In this document: piece by piece, positions 35,201-56,015 of the stretch
Layout of the letters: each line of letters begins with the position of its first letter
Numbering within the stretch: position 1 is the first letter of the stretch
Source: Kitasatospora sp. NBC_00458
Lineage (GTDB): Bacteria; Actinomycetota; Actinomycetes; Streptomycetales; Streptomycetaceae
Assembly (NCBI RefSeq): GCF_036013975.1
Contig: NZ_CP107904.1
Location: 6,791,001-6,855,000, forward strand
DNA: 64,000 nucleotides
Direction: 5' to 3'
Program-made: the position numbers and the translations under genes
Notes under the pieces: model-generated
What the model was told of the DNA's origin: nothing
Database searches by the model: none
What the model saw: only the letters and a program-made list of their open reading frames with translations

Positions 35201-38200
35201 CAGGCGGCGCGCCTGGAGGCCGAGCTCGCGGCCCGGCCGGACCTGCCGGTCGCCGACGTCGGCCGCGCCCTGCTGTCGTCGCGCGCGCTGTTCGAGCACC
35301 GCGCCGTCGTCCTGGGCCGGGAGCGCGGGCAGTTCGCGGCGGGGCTGCGGGCCGTCGCCGACGCGGTGCCGGCGCCGGGCGTGGTGACCGGCGAGGCGTC
35401 GCCCGTCGGGCGGGGCCCGGTCTGGGTGTTCCCCGGCCAGGGGGGCCAGTGGGTCGGGATGGCGGTCGAACTCCTGGACTCCTCCGAGGTGTTCGCGGAC
35501 CGCTGGGCGGACTGCGAGCGGGCGCTCAAGGGCTGCCTGGACTGGTCGATCACCGACGTGGTGCGCGGCGCGGCCGGCGCACCCGGGTACGAGCGGGTCG
35601 ACGTCGTCCAGCCCGTGCTGTTCGCGGTCATGGTTTCGCTGGCGGAGGTCTGGCGGTCCTTCGGGGTGGTGCCCGCCGCGGTGATCGGCCACTCCCAGGG
35701 CGAGATCGCGGCCGCGTGCGTGGCGGGCGCGCTCTCCCTGGAGGACGCCGCCCGAGTGGTGGCGCTGCGTGCCCGTGCGCTGGGCGCACTCGCCGGACGA
35801 GGCGGCATGGTCTCCCTCGCCGCACCGCGGGCCGAGGTCGAGTCGTGGCTGGGACGCTGGGGCGGCAGGGTGTCGGTGGCGGCCGTCAACGGCCCGTCCG
35901 CCGTGGTGGTGTCCGGTGAGCCGGAGGCGCTCGACGAGGTGGTGGCGGAGGCACGGTCGAGGGAGGTCCGGGCCAAGCGGATCGAGGTGGACTACGCCTC
36001 GCACTCGGCGCAGGTCGAGGAGCTCCGGGAGGAGCTGCTGGAGGCGCTGGCCCCGATCCGCCCCCGCCGGGCCGAGACCGCCTTCTTCTCCACCGTGACC
36101 GCGGGGCGGCTGGACACCGAAGGGCTGGACGCCGAGTACTGGTACCGGAACCTGCGGGAGCCGGTGCTCCTCGAACCGGTCGTCAGGGAACTGGCCGACC
36201 GGGGCCACCTGGTGTTCGTCGAGGTCGGTCCGCACCCGGTGCTGGGCGCCCCGATCCTGGAGACCGTCGAGCGGGCCGGTGCCGAACCGGTCGTCGTGGG
36301 CACCCTCCGACGTGACGCGGGAGGCGTCGACCGGATGCTCACCTCGGTGGCCGAGCTGGCCGTGAACGGCGTCCCCGTCGACTGGACGGCCGCCTACCGC
36401 GACCGCCCGCCGGTCCGGGTGGATCTGCCGACCTACGCCTTCCAGCGCGAACGGTACTGGCCGCGGCCGGTACCGCCGCAGGCGGCCGGCGATCCGGCGG
36501 ACGAGCGGTTCTGGCAGGCCGTCGACGCGCAGGACCTCGACGCCCTCGCGGACACCCTCGGGATGGCCGACCGCACGCCGCTGGCGGACGTCGTCCCCGC
36601 CCTCTCGGCCTGGCGGTCCGGGCGGCGCGAGCAGTCGGTGCTGGACTCCTGGCGGTACCGGGTGCGCTGGTCCCGGCTCGGCGAGTCCGGCGGGCCGGCC
36701 GGGCCCGCCGGCCACTGGCTGATCGTCGTGCCCGCCGGGCTCGCCGACCACCCGGCGGTCGTCGGGGCGGTGGGCGCCGTCGAGGACCACGCCGACGGCA
36801 CCGTCGTGCTCCGGATCGACGAGGACCGCGTCACCGCCGAGGCCGGCGGCGAGCGCGCGGCGCTCTCCGCCGCCGTCCGGACCGCTCTGGCGGACCGGCC
36901 GGCGCCGGCCGGGGTCCTCTCCTTCCTCGGGATGGACCAGGCGAGGCATCCGCTGGAGCAGGTCGTCCCGCGCGGGCTCGCCCTGTCGACGGCACTGATC
37001 CAGGCCCTTCCGGACGCCGGGGTCGGCGCCCCCGTCTGGTGCGCCACCCGCGGCGCCGTCGGCACGGCGGACGACGCCGGACCGGCCGACCCCGAGCAGG
37101 CCGCGCTCTGGGCCCTCGGGCGGGTGGCGGCGCTGGAGGACCCCCAGCGCTGGGGCGGCATGATCGACCTGCCGGAGATCGTCGACGCGCGGGCCGCCGA
37201 GCGGCTGGCGCGGCTCCTGGCGGGCGGCGGCGAGGACCAGGTGGCGGTGCGACCCTCCGGCGTGTACGGCCGCCGGCTGGTGCGCGCCTCCGCGTCCGAC
37301 TGCGCCGGGCAGCCGGGTTGGCAGCCGCGGGGAACGGTCCTGGTGACCGGTGGTACCGGCGCCCTCGGCGTCCGCGTCGCGCGCTGGCTGGCCGCCGAGG
37401 GGGTGGACCACCTCGTCCTGCTCAGCCGCCGCGGCGCCGCCGCCCCCGGGGCCCCGGAACTGCGGGCCGAGCTCGAAGCCCTCGGTACACGGGTGTCCGT
37501 GGAGTCCTGCGACACGGCCGACCGCACCGCGCTGGCCGCGCTCGTCGACCGGGTGCAGGCCGACGGGGGACCGATCACGGCCGTGGTGCACGCCGCCGGG
37601 GCCGGTGTCCTCGGCCCGCTGGCCGAGGCGGGCCTGGACGACCTGGTCACCGTGCTGGGCGCGAAGGTCGAGGGCATCGCCAACGTGGAGGCCGTCCTCG
37701 ACCCGGCGCAGCTGGAGGCGGTCGTCTACTTCTCCTCGATCACCGCCGTCTGGGGCGCCGGCGACCACGCGGTCTACGCCGCGGCCAACGCGGTGCTCGA
37801 CGCCCGTGCGGAGCGGCGCCGGGCCGAGGGCGTGCCGACGCTGTCCGTGGCCTGGGGGCCGTGGGCCGGCGGCGGCATGGTCGACGAGGCGATCTACGAC
37901 ACGCTCCGCCGCCGGGGCCTGCCGGTGATCGATCCGGACCTGGCCGTCACCGGACTCCGGCGGATGCTCGCCGAAGGGGAGACCTCGGTCATCCTCGCCG
38001 ACGTGGACTGGGAGCAGTTCGTCGCGGTGTTCACCTCGGGCCGCCCCTCCCGGCTCCTCGACGAGCTGCCGGAGGCACAGCCCGAGACCGAGCAGCCCGC
38101 GCAGGCCGGCGGCTCCGGGGCGCCCGGCTCCGCCCTGGCCCGCAGGCTGGAGGAGCTGGACGAGGACCAGCGTGCGCGGGCCCTGCGCGACCTGGTGGCC

Positions 38201-41200
38201 GAACACGTCGCCGCCGTGCTGGGCCACCGCAGTGCCGACGCGGTCGATGCGCGGCGGGCGTTCAAGGACCTCGGGTTCGACTCGTTGACGGCGGTCGAGC
38301 TGCGCAACCGGCTGAGCACGGCCAGTGGGCTGCGGCTGCCCAGCACCATGGTGTTCGACCATCCGACCCTGGCGGCCCTGGCCGAGTTCATCGGCCGGAA
38401 GGTCGGCGGCCGGCACGAGGCCGTGCCCGCCCTCCCGGCGGTGCCGGCCGTCGCGGCCCGCCGCGACGATCCGATCGCCATCGTCGCCATGGGCTGCCGT
38501 TTCCCGGGCGGCATCGCCACGCCCGAGCAGCTGTGGCAGGCGCTCCTGGACGAGGCGGACCTGATCACCCCGTTCCCCACGGACCGCGGCTGGCCGCTGG
38601 ACCGGCTCTTCGACCCGGACCCCGACGCGCCCGAGTCCAGCTACGTCGAGCAGGGTGGCTTCCTCCACGACGCGGGGCGGTTCGACGCCGGCTTCTTCGG
38701 CATCTCGCCACGCGAGGCCCTCTCGATGGACCCGCAGCAGCGGCTGCTGCTGGAGACCTCCTGGGAGGCGCTGGAGCGCGCCGGCATCGCCCCCGGCTCC
38801 CTGCGCGGCAGCCGTACCGGCGTCTACGTCGGCATGGCGGACCAGGCCTACGGCACCCGGCTGCGGGACACCGCCGAGCTGGAGGGCTACCTGGTCACCA
38901 GCGCCTCCGCCAGCGTGGTGTCCGGCCGCATCTCGTACGTGCTGGGCCTTGAGGGCCCGGCCGTCACGCTCGACACGGCCTGCTCCTCCTCGCTGGTCGC
39001 GCTGCACCTCGCGGCGCAGTCGCTGCGGACGGGCGAGTGCGACCTGGCACTCGCGGGCGGCGTCATGGTGATGCCCGACCCGACGTCCTTCGTCGCCTTC
39101 AGCCGGCAGCGCGGTCTGGCCGCGGACGGCCGCTGCAAGTCCTTCGCGGGTGCGGCCGACGGGTTCTCGCTCGCCGAGGGCGCGGGCGTCCTCCTCGTGG
39201 AGCGGTTGTCGGACGCCCGGCGCCTGGGCCACCCGGTGCTCGCGGTCCTCCGCGGATCGGCGATCAACCAGGACGGGGCGTCCAACGGGCTGACCGCCCC
39301 CAACGGCCCCTCCCAGCAGCGCGTGATCGCCGCGGCCCTCGCGGACGCCGGACTGTCGCCCGCCGAGGTCGACGCGGTGGAGGCGCACGGCACGGGAACC
39401 ATGCTGGGCGATCCGATCGAGGCCCAGGCGATCCTGGAGGCGTACGGTCAGGGCCGACCGGAGGACCGGCCGCTCTGGCTCGGGTCGCTCAAGTCCAACA
39501 TCGGCCACACCCAGGCGGCGGCCGGCGTGGCCGGCGTGATGAAGATGGTGCTGTCCCTGCGCCACGGCATCCTGCCGCGCACCCTGCACGTCGACGAGCC
39601 GACCCCGCACGTGGACTGGTCGGCGGGCGCGGTGGAACTCCTGACCGAGGCCAGGAGCTGGCCGGAGCAGGACCGCCCGCGCCGGGCCGGCGTCTCCTCC
39701 TTCGGGATCAGCGGCACCAATGCGCACGTGATCGTCGAGCAGGCCCCGGTCGACGGGCCGCGGGCCGTGGTGGACGCACCGGAGGCCGGCGACGGTGGGC
39801 CGGCGATCGGGGAGGACGCCCCCGTCCCGCTGGTCGTCTCCGGCAGCGGCGGGGCGGGACTGCGCGCCCAGGCCGCACGGCTGCGCTCGTTCCTGGACGC
39901 CGAGCCCGGCGCCGGGATCCGCGACCTGGCCTGGTCCATGGCCACGACCCGCACCGTGTTCGACGACGCGGCCGTCCTGGCCGCCGACGACCGGGCCGCC
40001 CTGGCGCGGGCCCTCGACGCGCTGGCGGAGGGCCGGGACGGTGCCGCGGTCACGCTGGAGCGGCCGTCCGAGGGCCGGGTGGCCTTCCTGTTCACCGGCC
40101 AGGGTTCGCAACGGGCCGGTATGGGCCGCCGCCTGTACGAGGCGTACCCCGCCTACGCGGAGGCCTTCGACGCGGCCTGCACGGAACTCGACCACTACCT
40201 GGACCGGCCGCTCAAGGAGCTCGTGTTCAGCGCGCCCGGCTCGCCCGAAGCGGACGAACTGAACCAGACGGTCTTCACCCAGGCCGCCCTGTTCGCCGTG
40301 GAGGTGGCGCTCTTCCGGCTGCTGCAGACCTGGGGCGTCACACCCGACTACCTGCTCGGCCACTCGATCGGTGAACTGGTCGCGGCGCACGTCGCGGGCG
40401 TCTGGTCGCTGGCGGACGCCGCCCGGGTGGTGGCGGCACGCGGCTGGCTGATGCAGGCGCTCCCGTCCGGCGGGGCCATGGCGGCCGTCGCGGCCGGGGA
40501 GGCCGAGGTCCGCGAGGCCCTGGCGCCGTTCGCGGACCGGGTGTCCGTCGCGGCCGTCAACGGGCCCTCGTCCGTGGTGGTGTCCGGCCCGGAGGACGAG
40601 GTCGACCGGGTGGCCGCCGTCTTCGCCGGACGGGGAGCGCGGACCAGGAGGCTGGCGGTCAGCCACGCCTTCCACTCGGCGCTGATGGAACCGATGCTGT
40701 CCGACTTCGAGTGGGTGGTGGCGAGGGCGGAGTTCCACGACCCGGTGCTGCCGCTGGTGTCCAACGTGACCGGCGGGCTCGCCGGCGTGGACGAACTCCG
40801 CGACCCGGCCTACTGGAGCCGGCAGGTGCGCGAGGCCGTGCTGTTCGCGCACGGGATCACGACCCTCGCCGAGCGCGGCGTGACCACCTTCCTGGAGATC
40901 GGCCCCGACGCGGTGCTGACCACGATGGCCGGCGAGTGCCTCGCGGACCGGGCCGGCGACCCGGCCGGAGCGCCCGTGTGCGTCCCGGCGCTGCGCCGCG
41001 ACCGGGACGAGGCCCGCACCCTGGCGACGGCCGTCGGCCGGATGCACGTGCGGGCGGGGCGGGTGAGCTGGCCGGGCCTGTTCGCGGGGAGCGGCGCGGC
41101 CCGGATCGACCTGCCCACGTACGCCTTCCAGCACCGGCACTACTGGCTCGCCCTGCCCGCGGCCGGGCAGGGCGACCTGTCCGCGGCCGGGCTGCGGGAG

Positions 41201-43981
41201 GCGGCGCACCCGCTGCTCGGGGCCGGCGTCGACCTCCCGGAGCCGGGGGGCGTGCTGTACAGCGCCAGGCTGTCCCGCGCGGCCGGTGCCGCGGACCGCG
41301 CCGAGTACCCCGGCAGTGCGCTGGTGGAGCTCGCGCTGTGGGCGGGGGGCCAGCTCGGGTACGACCGCATCGGGGAGGCCACGGCCGTCGAGCCGCTGCC
41401 GCTGCCCGAGGAGGGCGGGGTCCAGCTCCGGCTCCACCTGGTGGCCGGGGACCAGGACGGGCAGCGGGCGTTCACCCTGCACTCACGGCCCGAGGGCGAG
41501 GCCGACGGCCCCTGGCGGCGTCATCTCGCCGGTGTCCTGACCGGGGCTCCCGCTCCGGCCGCCGTCGAGCCCGGTCCCTGGCCGCCGGCCGGGGCGGAGC
41601 CCGTCGGGCCGGAGGAGCTCCACGAGGCGTGGGCCCGCGCCACGGACGCCGAGGACGTGCTCCCGGACGTGGTCCAGAGCGTGTGGTGGCACGGCGACGA
41701 GGTCCTCGCCGACCTCGTGCTCGCCGAGCAGGAGGCGTCCGACGCCGACCTGCACAGCCTCCACCCGGCGCTGCTGGCCGGGGTCGGCGGGCTGGCCGTG
41801 CTCGCGGACGCCCGGCGGGGCCGGGGCGGGCGCCGTCCGTCCGGCTGGAGCGGTGTGTCGCTGTACGCCGCCGGTGCGACGGCCCTGCGGGTCAGGCTCC
41901 GCGCCCACGGCCCCGACGCGTTCTCGGCCGAGCTCACCGACCCGCAGGACGGCGCGGTCGCGGTGGTGGAGGCGCTCTCGCTGACCGAGGCGCCGGTCCG
42001 GGCGGCCGGCGGGGCGGCGCGGGCCGGCGGCCACCCGGACTCGCTGTACCGGCTCGCCTGGACCGCCGCCCCGGCCGTCGCCCCGGCGACTCCGGCCGGC
42101 GACTGGGCGGTGCTCGGCGGGGAGGACACCTGTGCCCACGTCATCGGCAAGGCACTGGCGGCCGCCTCGGACGCCCGGGTGGACGTCCACCCCGGCCCGG
42201 ACGCCCTGGGCCGGGCGCTCGACGGGGGCGCCGCCGCGCCGGACACGCTGGTCGTGCCGGTCGGCACGGCCCCCGGCCCGCTGGTGGAGGCGGCCCGGCT
42301 GACCGTCCACCGGACCCTGGCGATCGTTCAGCGGCTCCTGGCCGACGACCGGCTGGCCGGCAGCAGGCTGGTCCTGGTCACGAGCGGCGCCGTCGACACC
42401 GGGCGGTCCCCGGCCGATCCCGCCGCGTCGGCGGCCTGGGGCCTGCTGCTCTCGGCGCAGGCCGAGCGACCGGACCGGTTCCTGCTGCTCGACCTCGACG
42501 ATCCGGACAGCGTCGGCGACGGCCTGCTCGCCGCGATCGGCGCGGCGCAGGCCCTGGACGAGCCGCAACTGGCCGTCGCCTCGGGAGCGCTGCTGCTTCC
42601 GCGTCTGGCCAGGGTCGCCGCGCCCGCGGCCACCCGGGAGGCCCCGGCCCTCTCCGAGGACGGCACGGTCCTGGTCACCGGCGCCACCGGCGCGATCGGC
42701 GCCCTGCTGGCCCGTCACCTGGTGTCGGAGCACGGCGTCCGCCACCTCCTGCTGGTCAGCCGGCGAGGGGAGCGGGCGGACGGTGCGGCGGAACTCCGCG
42801 CCGACCTCACCCGCTCGGGCGGTTCCGTGACCTTCGCCGCCTGCGACGTCGCGGACCGGGACGCGCTGGCGGCGGTGCTGGCCGGCATCCCCGGCGAGCG
42901 TCCGCTGACCGCCGTGGTGCATGTGGCCGGCACCGTCGACGACGGTGTGGTGACGGCGCTGACCCCGGAGCGCGTGGACGGGGTGCTGCGGGCCAAGGTC
43001 GACGCCGCGGTCAACCTCCACGAGCTGACGAAGGGCCTGGGGCTGGCCAGGTTCGTCCTCTTCTCCTCCGGGACGGGGACCTTCGGTGGCGTCGGCCAGG
43101 CCAACTACGCGGCCGCCAACGCGTTCCTCGACGGCCTGGCGCGGCTGAGGCAGGCCGAGGGCCTGCCGGGCACGTCGCTGGCGTGGGGCCTGTGGGACAC
43201 CAGCGGAGGAATGGCCGGGAACCTGTCCGACCGCGACCTGCGGCGGATGCTGCAGGCCGGTGTCGTCCCGCTGACCGGGGACAAGGGCCTGGAGCTGTTC
43301 GACGCCGCGTGGGACAGGGACGAGGCGGTCCTCGTCCCCATGCGGCTCGACCCGGCCGTCCTGCGGGGGAAGGCCGCCGGCGGGACGCTCATGGCGGCAC
43401 TGCGCGGGCTGTTCCGGACACCGATGCGGCGCGCCGCCGGACCCGCGGGAGCGGGGACCGGCGCCGGCTTCGCGGGCCGGCTCGCCGCACTTCCCGCGGA
43501 CGAGCGACTGCGGACGCTGGTCGAGCTGGTGCGCACCCAGGTCGCGGCCGTCCTCGACTACCCGTCCCCCGACGGGCTCGACGTGCACCGCTCGTTCCGG
43601 GAGATCGGCTTCGACTCACTGACGGCGGTCGAGCTCCGGAACGGCCTCGTCGCGATCACCGGCGTCCAGCTGTCGGCCGCCCTGGTGTTCGACTACCCGA
43701 CTCCGACCGCGCTGGCGGAGTACCTGGAGGCCACGATCCTCCAGGGCACGGCGGGTGTGCGGCTGCCCGTGCTCGCCCAACTCGACCGACTGGAGGCCGA
43801 TCTGGCCGCCCTCCAGCCGGACGACGACGTACGCGAGCAGGCGGCCGCACGGCTGCGCACCCTGCTGGCCGCTTGGGACGGGGCGGGCGAGAGCCCGTCC
43901 GCCGACGTCATCGACAAGCTCGACGCGGCCACCGACGAGGAGCTGTTCCTCCTCATCAACACAGAGTTCGGCAAGGAATGA
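29252..43981 (+). CDS. Type I PKS: modules 4, 5 and 6
   Basis: This protein of about 4909 residues starts at the GTG at 29252, nine bases after AAAGGAG; a TTG at 29243 sits too close to that site. The N-terminal docking helix is SDGKLVDYLKKVTADLQ. Modules are KS-AT-KR(dead)-ACP (34-1507), KS-AT-KR-ACP (1527-3050) and KS-AT-DH(dead)-KR-ACP (3073-4828). A C-terminal docking region follows, ending in ATDEELFLLINTEFGKE. It adds malonyl, methylmalonyl and malonyl units, leaving a ketone, a hydroxyl and a hydroxyl. The two silent reductive domains are what set up the predicted spiroketal. It is co-directional with the previous PKS gene, with a 66-base gap. Confidence 0.97.
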   Translation: MVSDGKLVDYLKKVTADLQRTRQRLHELESAEPDPIAIVSIGCRYPGGIRSPEDLWEFARAGRDAVAAFPADRGWDVSGLGAEVRREGGFLYDAGEFDAGFFGISPREALAMDPQQRLLLETSWEAFERAGIDPTTLRGGDGAVFVGMADQRYGPHDEQARREVLGHLLTGTTSSVASGRLSYTLGLEGPALTVDTACSSSLVALHLAVAALRSGECSFALAGGAAVMAGPQLYAEFAQQGGLAGDARCKAFAAAADGTGWGEGVGVLLLERLSDAQRLGHPVLAVVRGTAVNQDGASNGLTAPNGPSQQRVIRQALDDAGLSPGQVDAVEAHGTGTRLGDPVEAQALLAAYGQDRPDGRPLWLGSVKSNLGHTQAASGLAGVIKMVMAMRHGLLPATLHVDEPTPEVDWSAGDVRLLTEQRDWPRTGRARRSAVSSFGISGTNAHVILEQAPETAPTEPDDGTTAPAGAPVVWLLSARGEDALRAQADRLGRAVEAAPEVAPTDWASALATTRAALTHRAAVVGADRAQLLDGLDALARGAVHPRVVHGRTRPAGRLAFLFTGQGAQRPGMGRGLYEAYPRFAEAFDEVCARLDPLLEHPLKDVVLAGAEADGEPLVNRTVYAQAALFAVEVALFRLLEHWNLTPDHLLGHSIGELSAAHVADVLSLDDACTLVAARGRLMQALPPGGAMLAVELPESDLPDLLAEAGDIGPTAVAAVNGPKALVLSGAGATIEELARVCALRGHRHRRLTVSHAFHSHLMDPMLADFRAVAQTLEFRAPRIPIVSDLTGEPVTAERLCSPEYWVRHVREAVRFHDGMRTLHSLGVTACLELGPGGVLTAMARDCLAGLADPGDEVALVPALERDREEPHVLLAGLAELHLRGRSVDWAAVLGTDPARRPPALPTYAFRKQRYWLPASPSATAAPTLDDTAAHEGDRLLHRLGWEPVSRPGDGGPGGTWLVAVPAAAQDDPVAVAVLEALERHADGVVTLPTGPADTDRAALAARLGAALDGGPAPAGVLSLLALDRTPDRQAPLVPAALAATTTLLQALGDAEVRAPLWCVTRGAVAVSGDDAPADRGQAFFPGLGRAAAGEFPGRWGGLIDLAAGPQDHAARLVALLADPRGEDELAVRANGVFARRLTRAVRRPAHGPSWRSGGATLVTGDTGAVTGDLVGWLTAGAQRHLVLLHGPGQPAPDLAALRTGLADGSTCTTAVWDGHDPEALRAALPADHPLTAVVHIENPAPSVPGAGSVLRATDPGRLSRELHDRAAGAALTADLLAATDLDAFVMLSSVSGAWGGEDAVHVLAHGLLESLAQRLRADGVPALCVAWGPWGADAGPDAPVPGADLGLAPMPPRLALEALGRALGADEAVAVVADIDWGAFHPRFTAVRPRPLVADLPEVRALSGATGREVRAVAPDHPLAAVDPAELPHRLLELVRSHAAAVLGHASADAVPPGQPFQELGFDSLTAVRFRDRLAAESGLPVPATVVFDYPTPDAVAAYLREELLGVAVDAGPPSTGAAVTDEPVAIVGMACRYPGAVAGPEDLWRLVVSGGDGIGGFPLDRGWDVAALRRGDASGGAAMPTEGGFLPDAADFDAGFFGVAPREALAMDPQQRLLLEVSWEALEQAGIDGSALRGSTTGVFSGVAGSDYAQVLSGVPDAEGYLMTGTATSVVSGRIAYALGLEGPAVTVDTACSSSLVALHLAVQSLRNGECGLALAGGVTVMSTPVGFVEFARQNGLAADGRCKSFAASADGTGWAEGVGVLVVERLSDALRNGHRVLATVRGSAINQDGASNGLTAPNGPSQQRVIRRALAVAGLAPRDVDLVEAHGTGTRLGDPIEAQALLAAYGRDRAHDRPLYLGSLKSNIGHTMAAAGVGGVIKTVMALRNGVLPATLHVDEPTPQVDWSSGAVELLTESRAWPETGRLRRAGVSSFGMSGTNAHVILEQAPEQPEPTSVPDGEPAAVRPWVISARTPDALRAQAARLEAELAARPDLPVADVGRALLSSRALFEHRAVVLGRERGQFAAGLRAVADAVPAPGVVTGEASPVGRGPVWVFPGQGGQWVGMAVELLDSSEVFADRWADCERALKGCLDWSITDVVRGAAGAPGYERVDVVQPVLFAVMVSLAEVWRSFGVVPAAVIGHSQGEIAAACVAGALSLEDAARVVALRARALGALAGRGGMVSLAAPRAEVESWLGRWGGRVSVAAVNGPSAVVVSGEPEALDEVVAEARSREVRAKRIEVDYASHSAQVEELREELLEALAPIRPRRAETAFFSTVTAGRLDTEGLDAEYWYRNLREPVLLEPVVRELADRGHLVFVEVGPHPVLGAPILETVERAGAEPVVVGTLRRDAGGVDRMLTSVAELAVNGVPVDWTAAYRDRPPVRVDLPTYAFQRERYWPRPVPPQAAGDPADERFWQAVDAQDLDALADTLGMADRTPLADVVPALSAWRSGRREQSVLDSWRYRVRWSRLGESGGPAGPAGHWLIVVPAGLADHPAVVGAVGAVEDHADGTVVLRIDEDRVTAEAGGERAALSAAVRTALADRPAPAGVLSFLGMDQARHPLEQVVPRGLALSTALIQALPDAGVGAPVWCATRGAVGTADDAGPADPEQAALWALGRVAALEDPQRWGGMIDLPEIVDARAAERLARLLAGGGEDQVAVRPSGVYGRRLVRASASDCAGQPGWQPRGTVLVTGGTGALGVRVARWLAAEGVDHLVLLSRRGAAAPGAPELRAELEALGTRVSVESCDTADRTALAALVDRVQADGGPITAVVHAAGAGVLGPLAEAGLDDLVTVLGAKVEGIANVEAVLDPAQLEAVVYFSSITAVWGAGDHAVYAAANAVLDARAERRRAEGVPTLSVAWGPWAGGGMVDEAIYDTLRRRGLPVIDPDLAVTGLRRMLAEGETSVILADVDWEQFVAVFTSGRPSRLLDELPEAQPETEQPAQAGGSGAPGSALARRLEELDEDQRARALRDLVAEHVAAVLGHRSADAVDARRAFKDLGFDSLTAVELRNRLSTASGLRLPSTMVFDHPTLAALAEFIGRKVGGRHEAVPALPAVPAVAARRDDPIAIVAMGCRFPGGIATPEQLWQALLDEADLITPFPTDRGWPLDRLFDPDPDAPESSYVEQGGFLHDAGRFDAGFFGISPREALSMDPQQRLLLETSWEALERAGIAPGSLRGSRTGVYVGMADQAYGTRLRDTAELEGYLVTSASASVVSGRISYVLGLEGPAVTLDTACSSSLVALHLAAQSLRTGECDLALAGGVMVMPDPTSFVAFSRQRGLAADGRCKSFAGAADGFSLAEGAGVLLVERLSDARRLGHPVLAVLRGSAINQDGASNGLTAPNGPSQQRVIAAALADAGLSPAEVDAVEAHGTGTMLGDPIEAQAILEAYGQGRPEDRPLWLGSLKSNIGHTQAAAGVAGVMKMVLSLRHGILPRTLHVDEPTPHVDWSAGAVELLTEARSWPEQDRPRRAGVSSFGISGTNAHVIVEQAPVDGPRAVVDAPEAGDGGPAIGEDAPVPLVVSGSGGAGLRAQAARLRSFLDAEPGAGIRDLAWSMATTRTVFDDAAVLAADDRAALARALDALAEGRDGAAVTLERPSEGRVAFLFTGQGSQRAGMGRRLYEAYPAYAEAFDAACTELDHYLDRPLKELVFSAPGSPEADELNQTVFTQAALFAVEVALFRLLQTWGVTPDYLLGHSIGELVAAHVAGVWSLADAARVVAARGWLMQALPSGGAMAAVAAGEAEVREALAPFADRVSVAAVNGPSSVVVSGPEDEVDRVAAVFAGRGARTRRLAVSHAFHSALMEPMLSDFEWVVARAEFHDPVLPLVSNVTGGLAGVDELRDPAYWSRQVREAVLFAHGITTLAERGVTTFLEIGPDAVLTTMAGECLADRAGDPAGAPVCVPALRRDRDEARTLATAVGRMHVRAGRVSWPGLFAGSGAARIDLPTYAFQHRHYWLALPAAGQGDLSAAGLREAAHPLLGAGVDLPEPGGVLYSARLSRAAGAADRAEYPGSALVELALWAGGQLGYDRIGEATAVEPLPLPEEGGVQLRLHLVAGDQDGQRAFTLHSRPEGEADGPWRRHLAGVLTGAPAPAAVEPGPWPPAGAEPVGPEELHEAWARATDAEDVLPDVVQSVWWHGDEVLADLVLAEQEASDADLHSLHPALLAGVGGLAVLADARRGRGGRRPSGWSGVSLYAAGATALRVRLRAHGPDAFSAELTDPQDGAVAVVEALSLTEAPVRAAGGAARAGGHPDSLYRLAWTAAPAVAPATPAGDWAVLGGEDTCAHVIGKALAAASDARVDVHPGPDALGRALDGGAAAPDTLVVPVGTAPGPLVEAARLTVHRTLAIVQRLLADDRLAGSRLVLVTSGAVDTGRSPADPAASAAWGLLLSAQAERPDRFLLLDLDDPDSVGDGLLAAIGAAQALDEPQLAVASGALLLPRLARVAAPAATREAPALSEDGTVLVTGATGAIGALLARHLVSEHGVRHLLLVSRRGERADGAAELRADLTRSGGSVTFAACDVADRDALAAVLAGIPGERPLTAVVHVAGTVDDGVVTALTPERVDGVLRAKVDAAVNLHELTKGLGLARFVLFSSGTGTFGGVGQANYAAANAFLDGLARLRQAEGLPGTSLAWGLWDTSGGMAGNLSDRDLRRMLQAGVVPLTGDKGLELFDAAWDRDEAVLVPMRLDPAVLRGKAAGGTLMAALRGLFRTPMRRAAGPAGAGTGAGFAGRLAALPADERLRTLVELVRTQVAAVLDYPSPDGLDVHRSFREIGFDSLTAVELRNGLVAITGVQLSAALVFDYPTPTALAEYLEATILQGTAGVRLPVLAQLDRLEADLAALQPDDDVREQAAARLRTLLAAWDGAGESPSADVIDKLDAATDEELFLLINTEFGKE
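29351..33770 (+). other. Module 4: KS-AT(malonyl)-KR(inactive)-ACP
   Basis: The KS Cys is at 29843-29845, the AT has GHSIGE and HAFH, and the ACP Ser is at 33653-33655. The KR is degenerate. TGGTGxxG is TGDTGAVTG (near 32740). The Ser remains, but in GAWGGEDAVHVLAHG (near 33135-33180) the catalytic Tyr aligns with Val, or with His if shifted by one, and the Asn is lost. The active-site Lys aligns with Arg. The beta-ketone should survive. Confidence 0.93.
33820..38400 (+). other. Module 5: KS-AT(methylmalonyl)-KR(A2 type)-ACP
   Basis: The KS Cys is at 34340-34342, the AT has GHSQGE and YASH (near 35995), and the ACP Ser is at 38282-38284. The KR has TGGTGALG and AVWGAGDHAVY (Tyr at 37774-37776), with Trp and His in the A2 positions. 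The predicted outcome is an L-hydroxyl with an epimerised alpha-methyl. There is no DH. Confidence 0.93.
38460..43735 (+). other. Module 6: KS-AT(malonyl)-DH(inactive)-KR(B type)-ACP
   Basis: The KS Cys is at 38981-38983, the AT has GHSIGE and HAFH (near 40665), and the ACP Ser is at 43616-43618. A DH-length region (about 41190-42020) lacks the catalytic His: the segment before YPGSALVEL is AAGAADRAE. The Asp is also lost, since HPALLDAALHA is HPALLAGVGGL. The KR has TGATGAIG, VDDG and an intact Tyr (43106-43108), B type. The hydroxyl should remain. Confidence 0.92.
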
Positions 43982-44056
43982 CGCCCCCGCGTCGCCCGCC
44001 TCGGGCCGCAGCAGGCAGCCCCAGACCCGCAGTCCCAACGACCGGGAGTGACTCCG

Positions 44057-55897
<11,841 letters not shown>

Positions 55898-55908
55898 CGA
55901 AGGTGCGG

Positions 55909-55953
55909 GCGACGGTGCGGCCGGCGCTCTCCGCGCGCCGGCCGCACCGTCGC
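55909..55953. terminator. Perfect 19-bp hairpin, bidirectional terminator
   Basis: Bases 55909-55927 pair perfectly with 55935-55953, with a 7-base loop. It starts 11 bases after the stop of the fourth PKS gene and faces the convergent minus-strand gene ending at 56016. It marks the end of the PKS operon. Confidence 0.9.
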
Positions 55954-56015
55954 GGGGACGTCTCCTCGGGGGCCCGGGCCATCCGCACCCGCAGACCCCC
56001 GAAGGAGGTGTCCTC

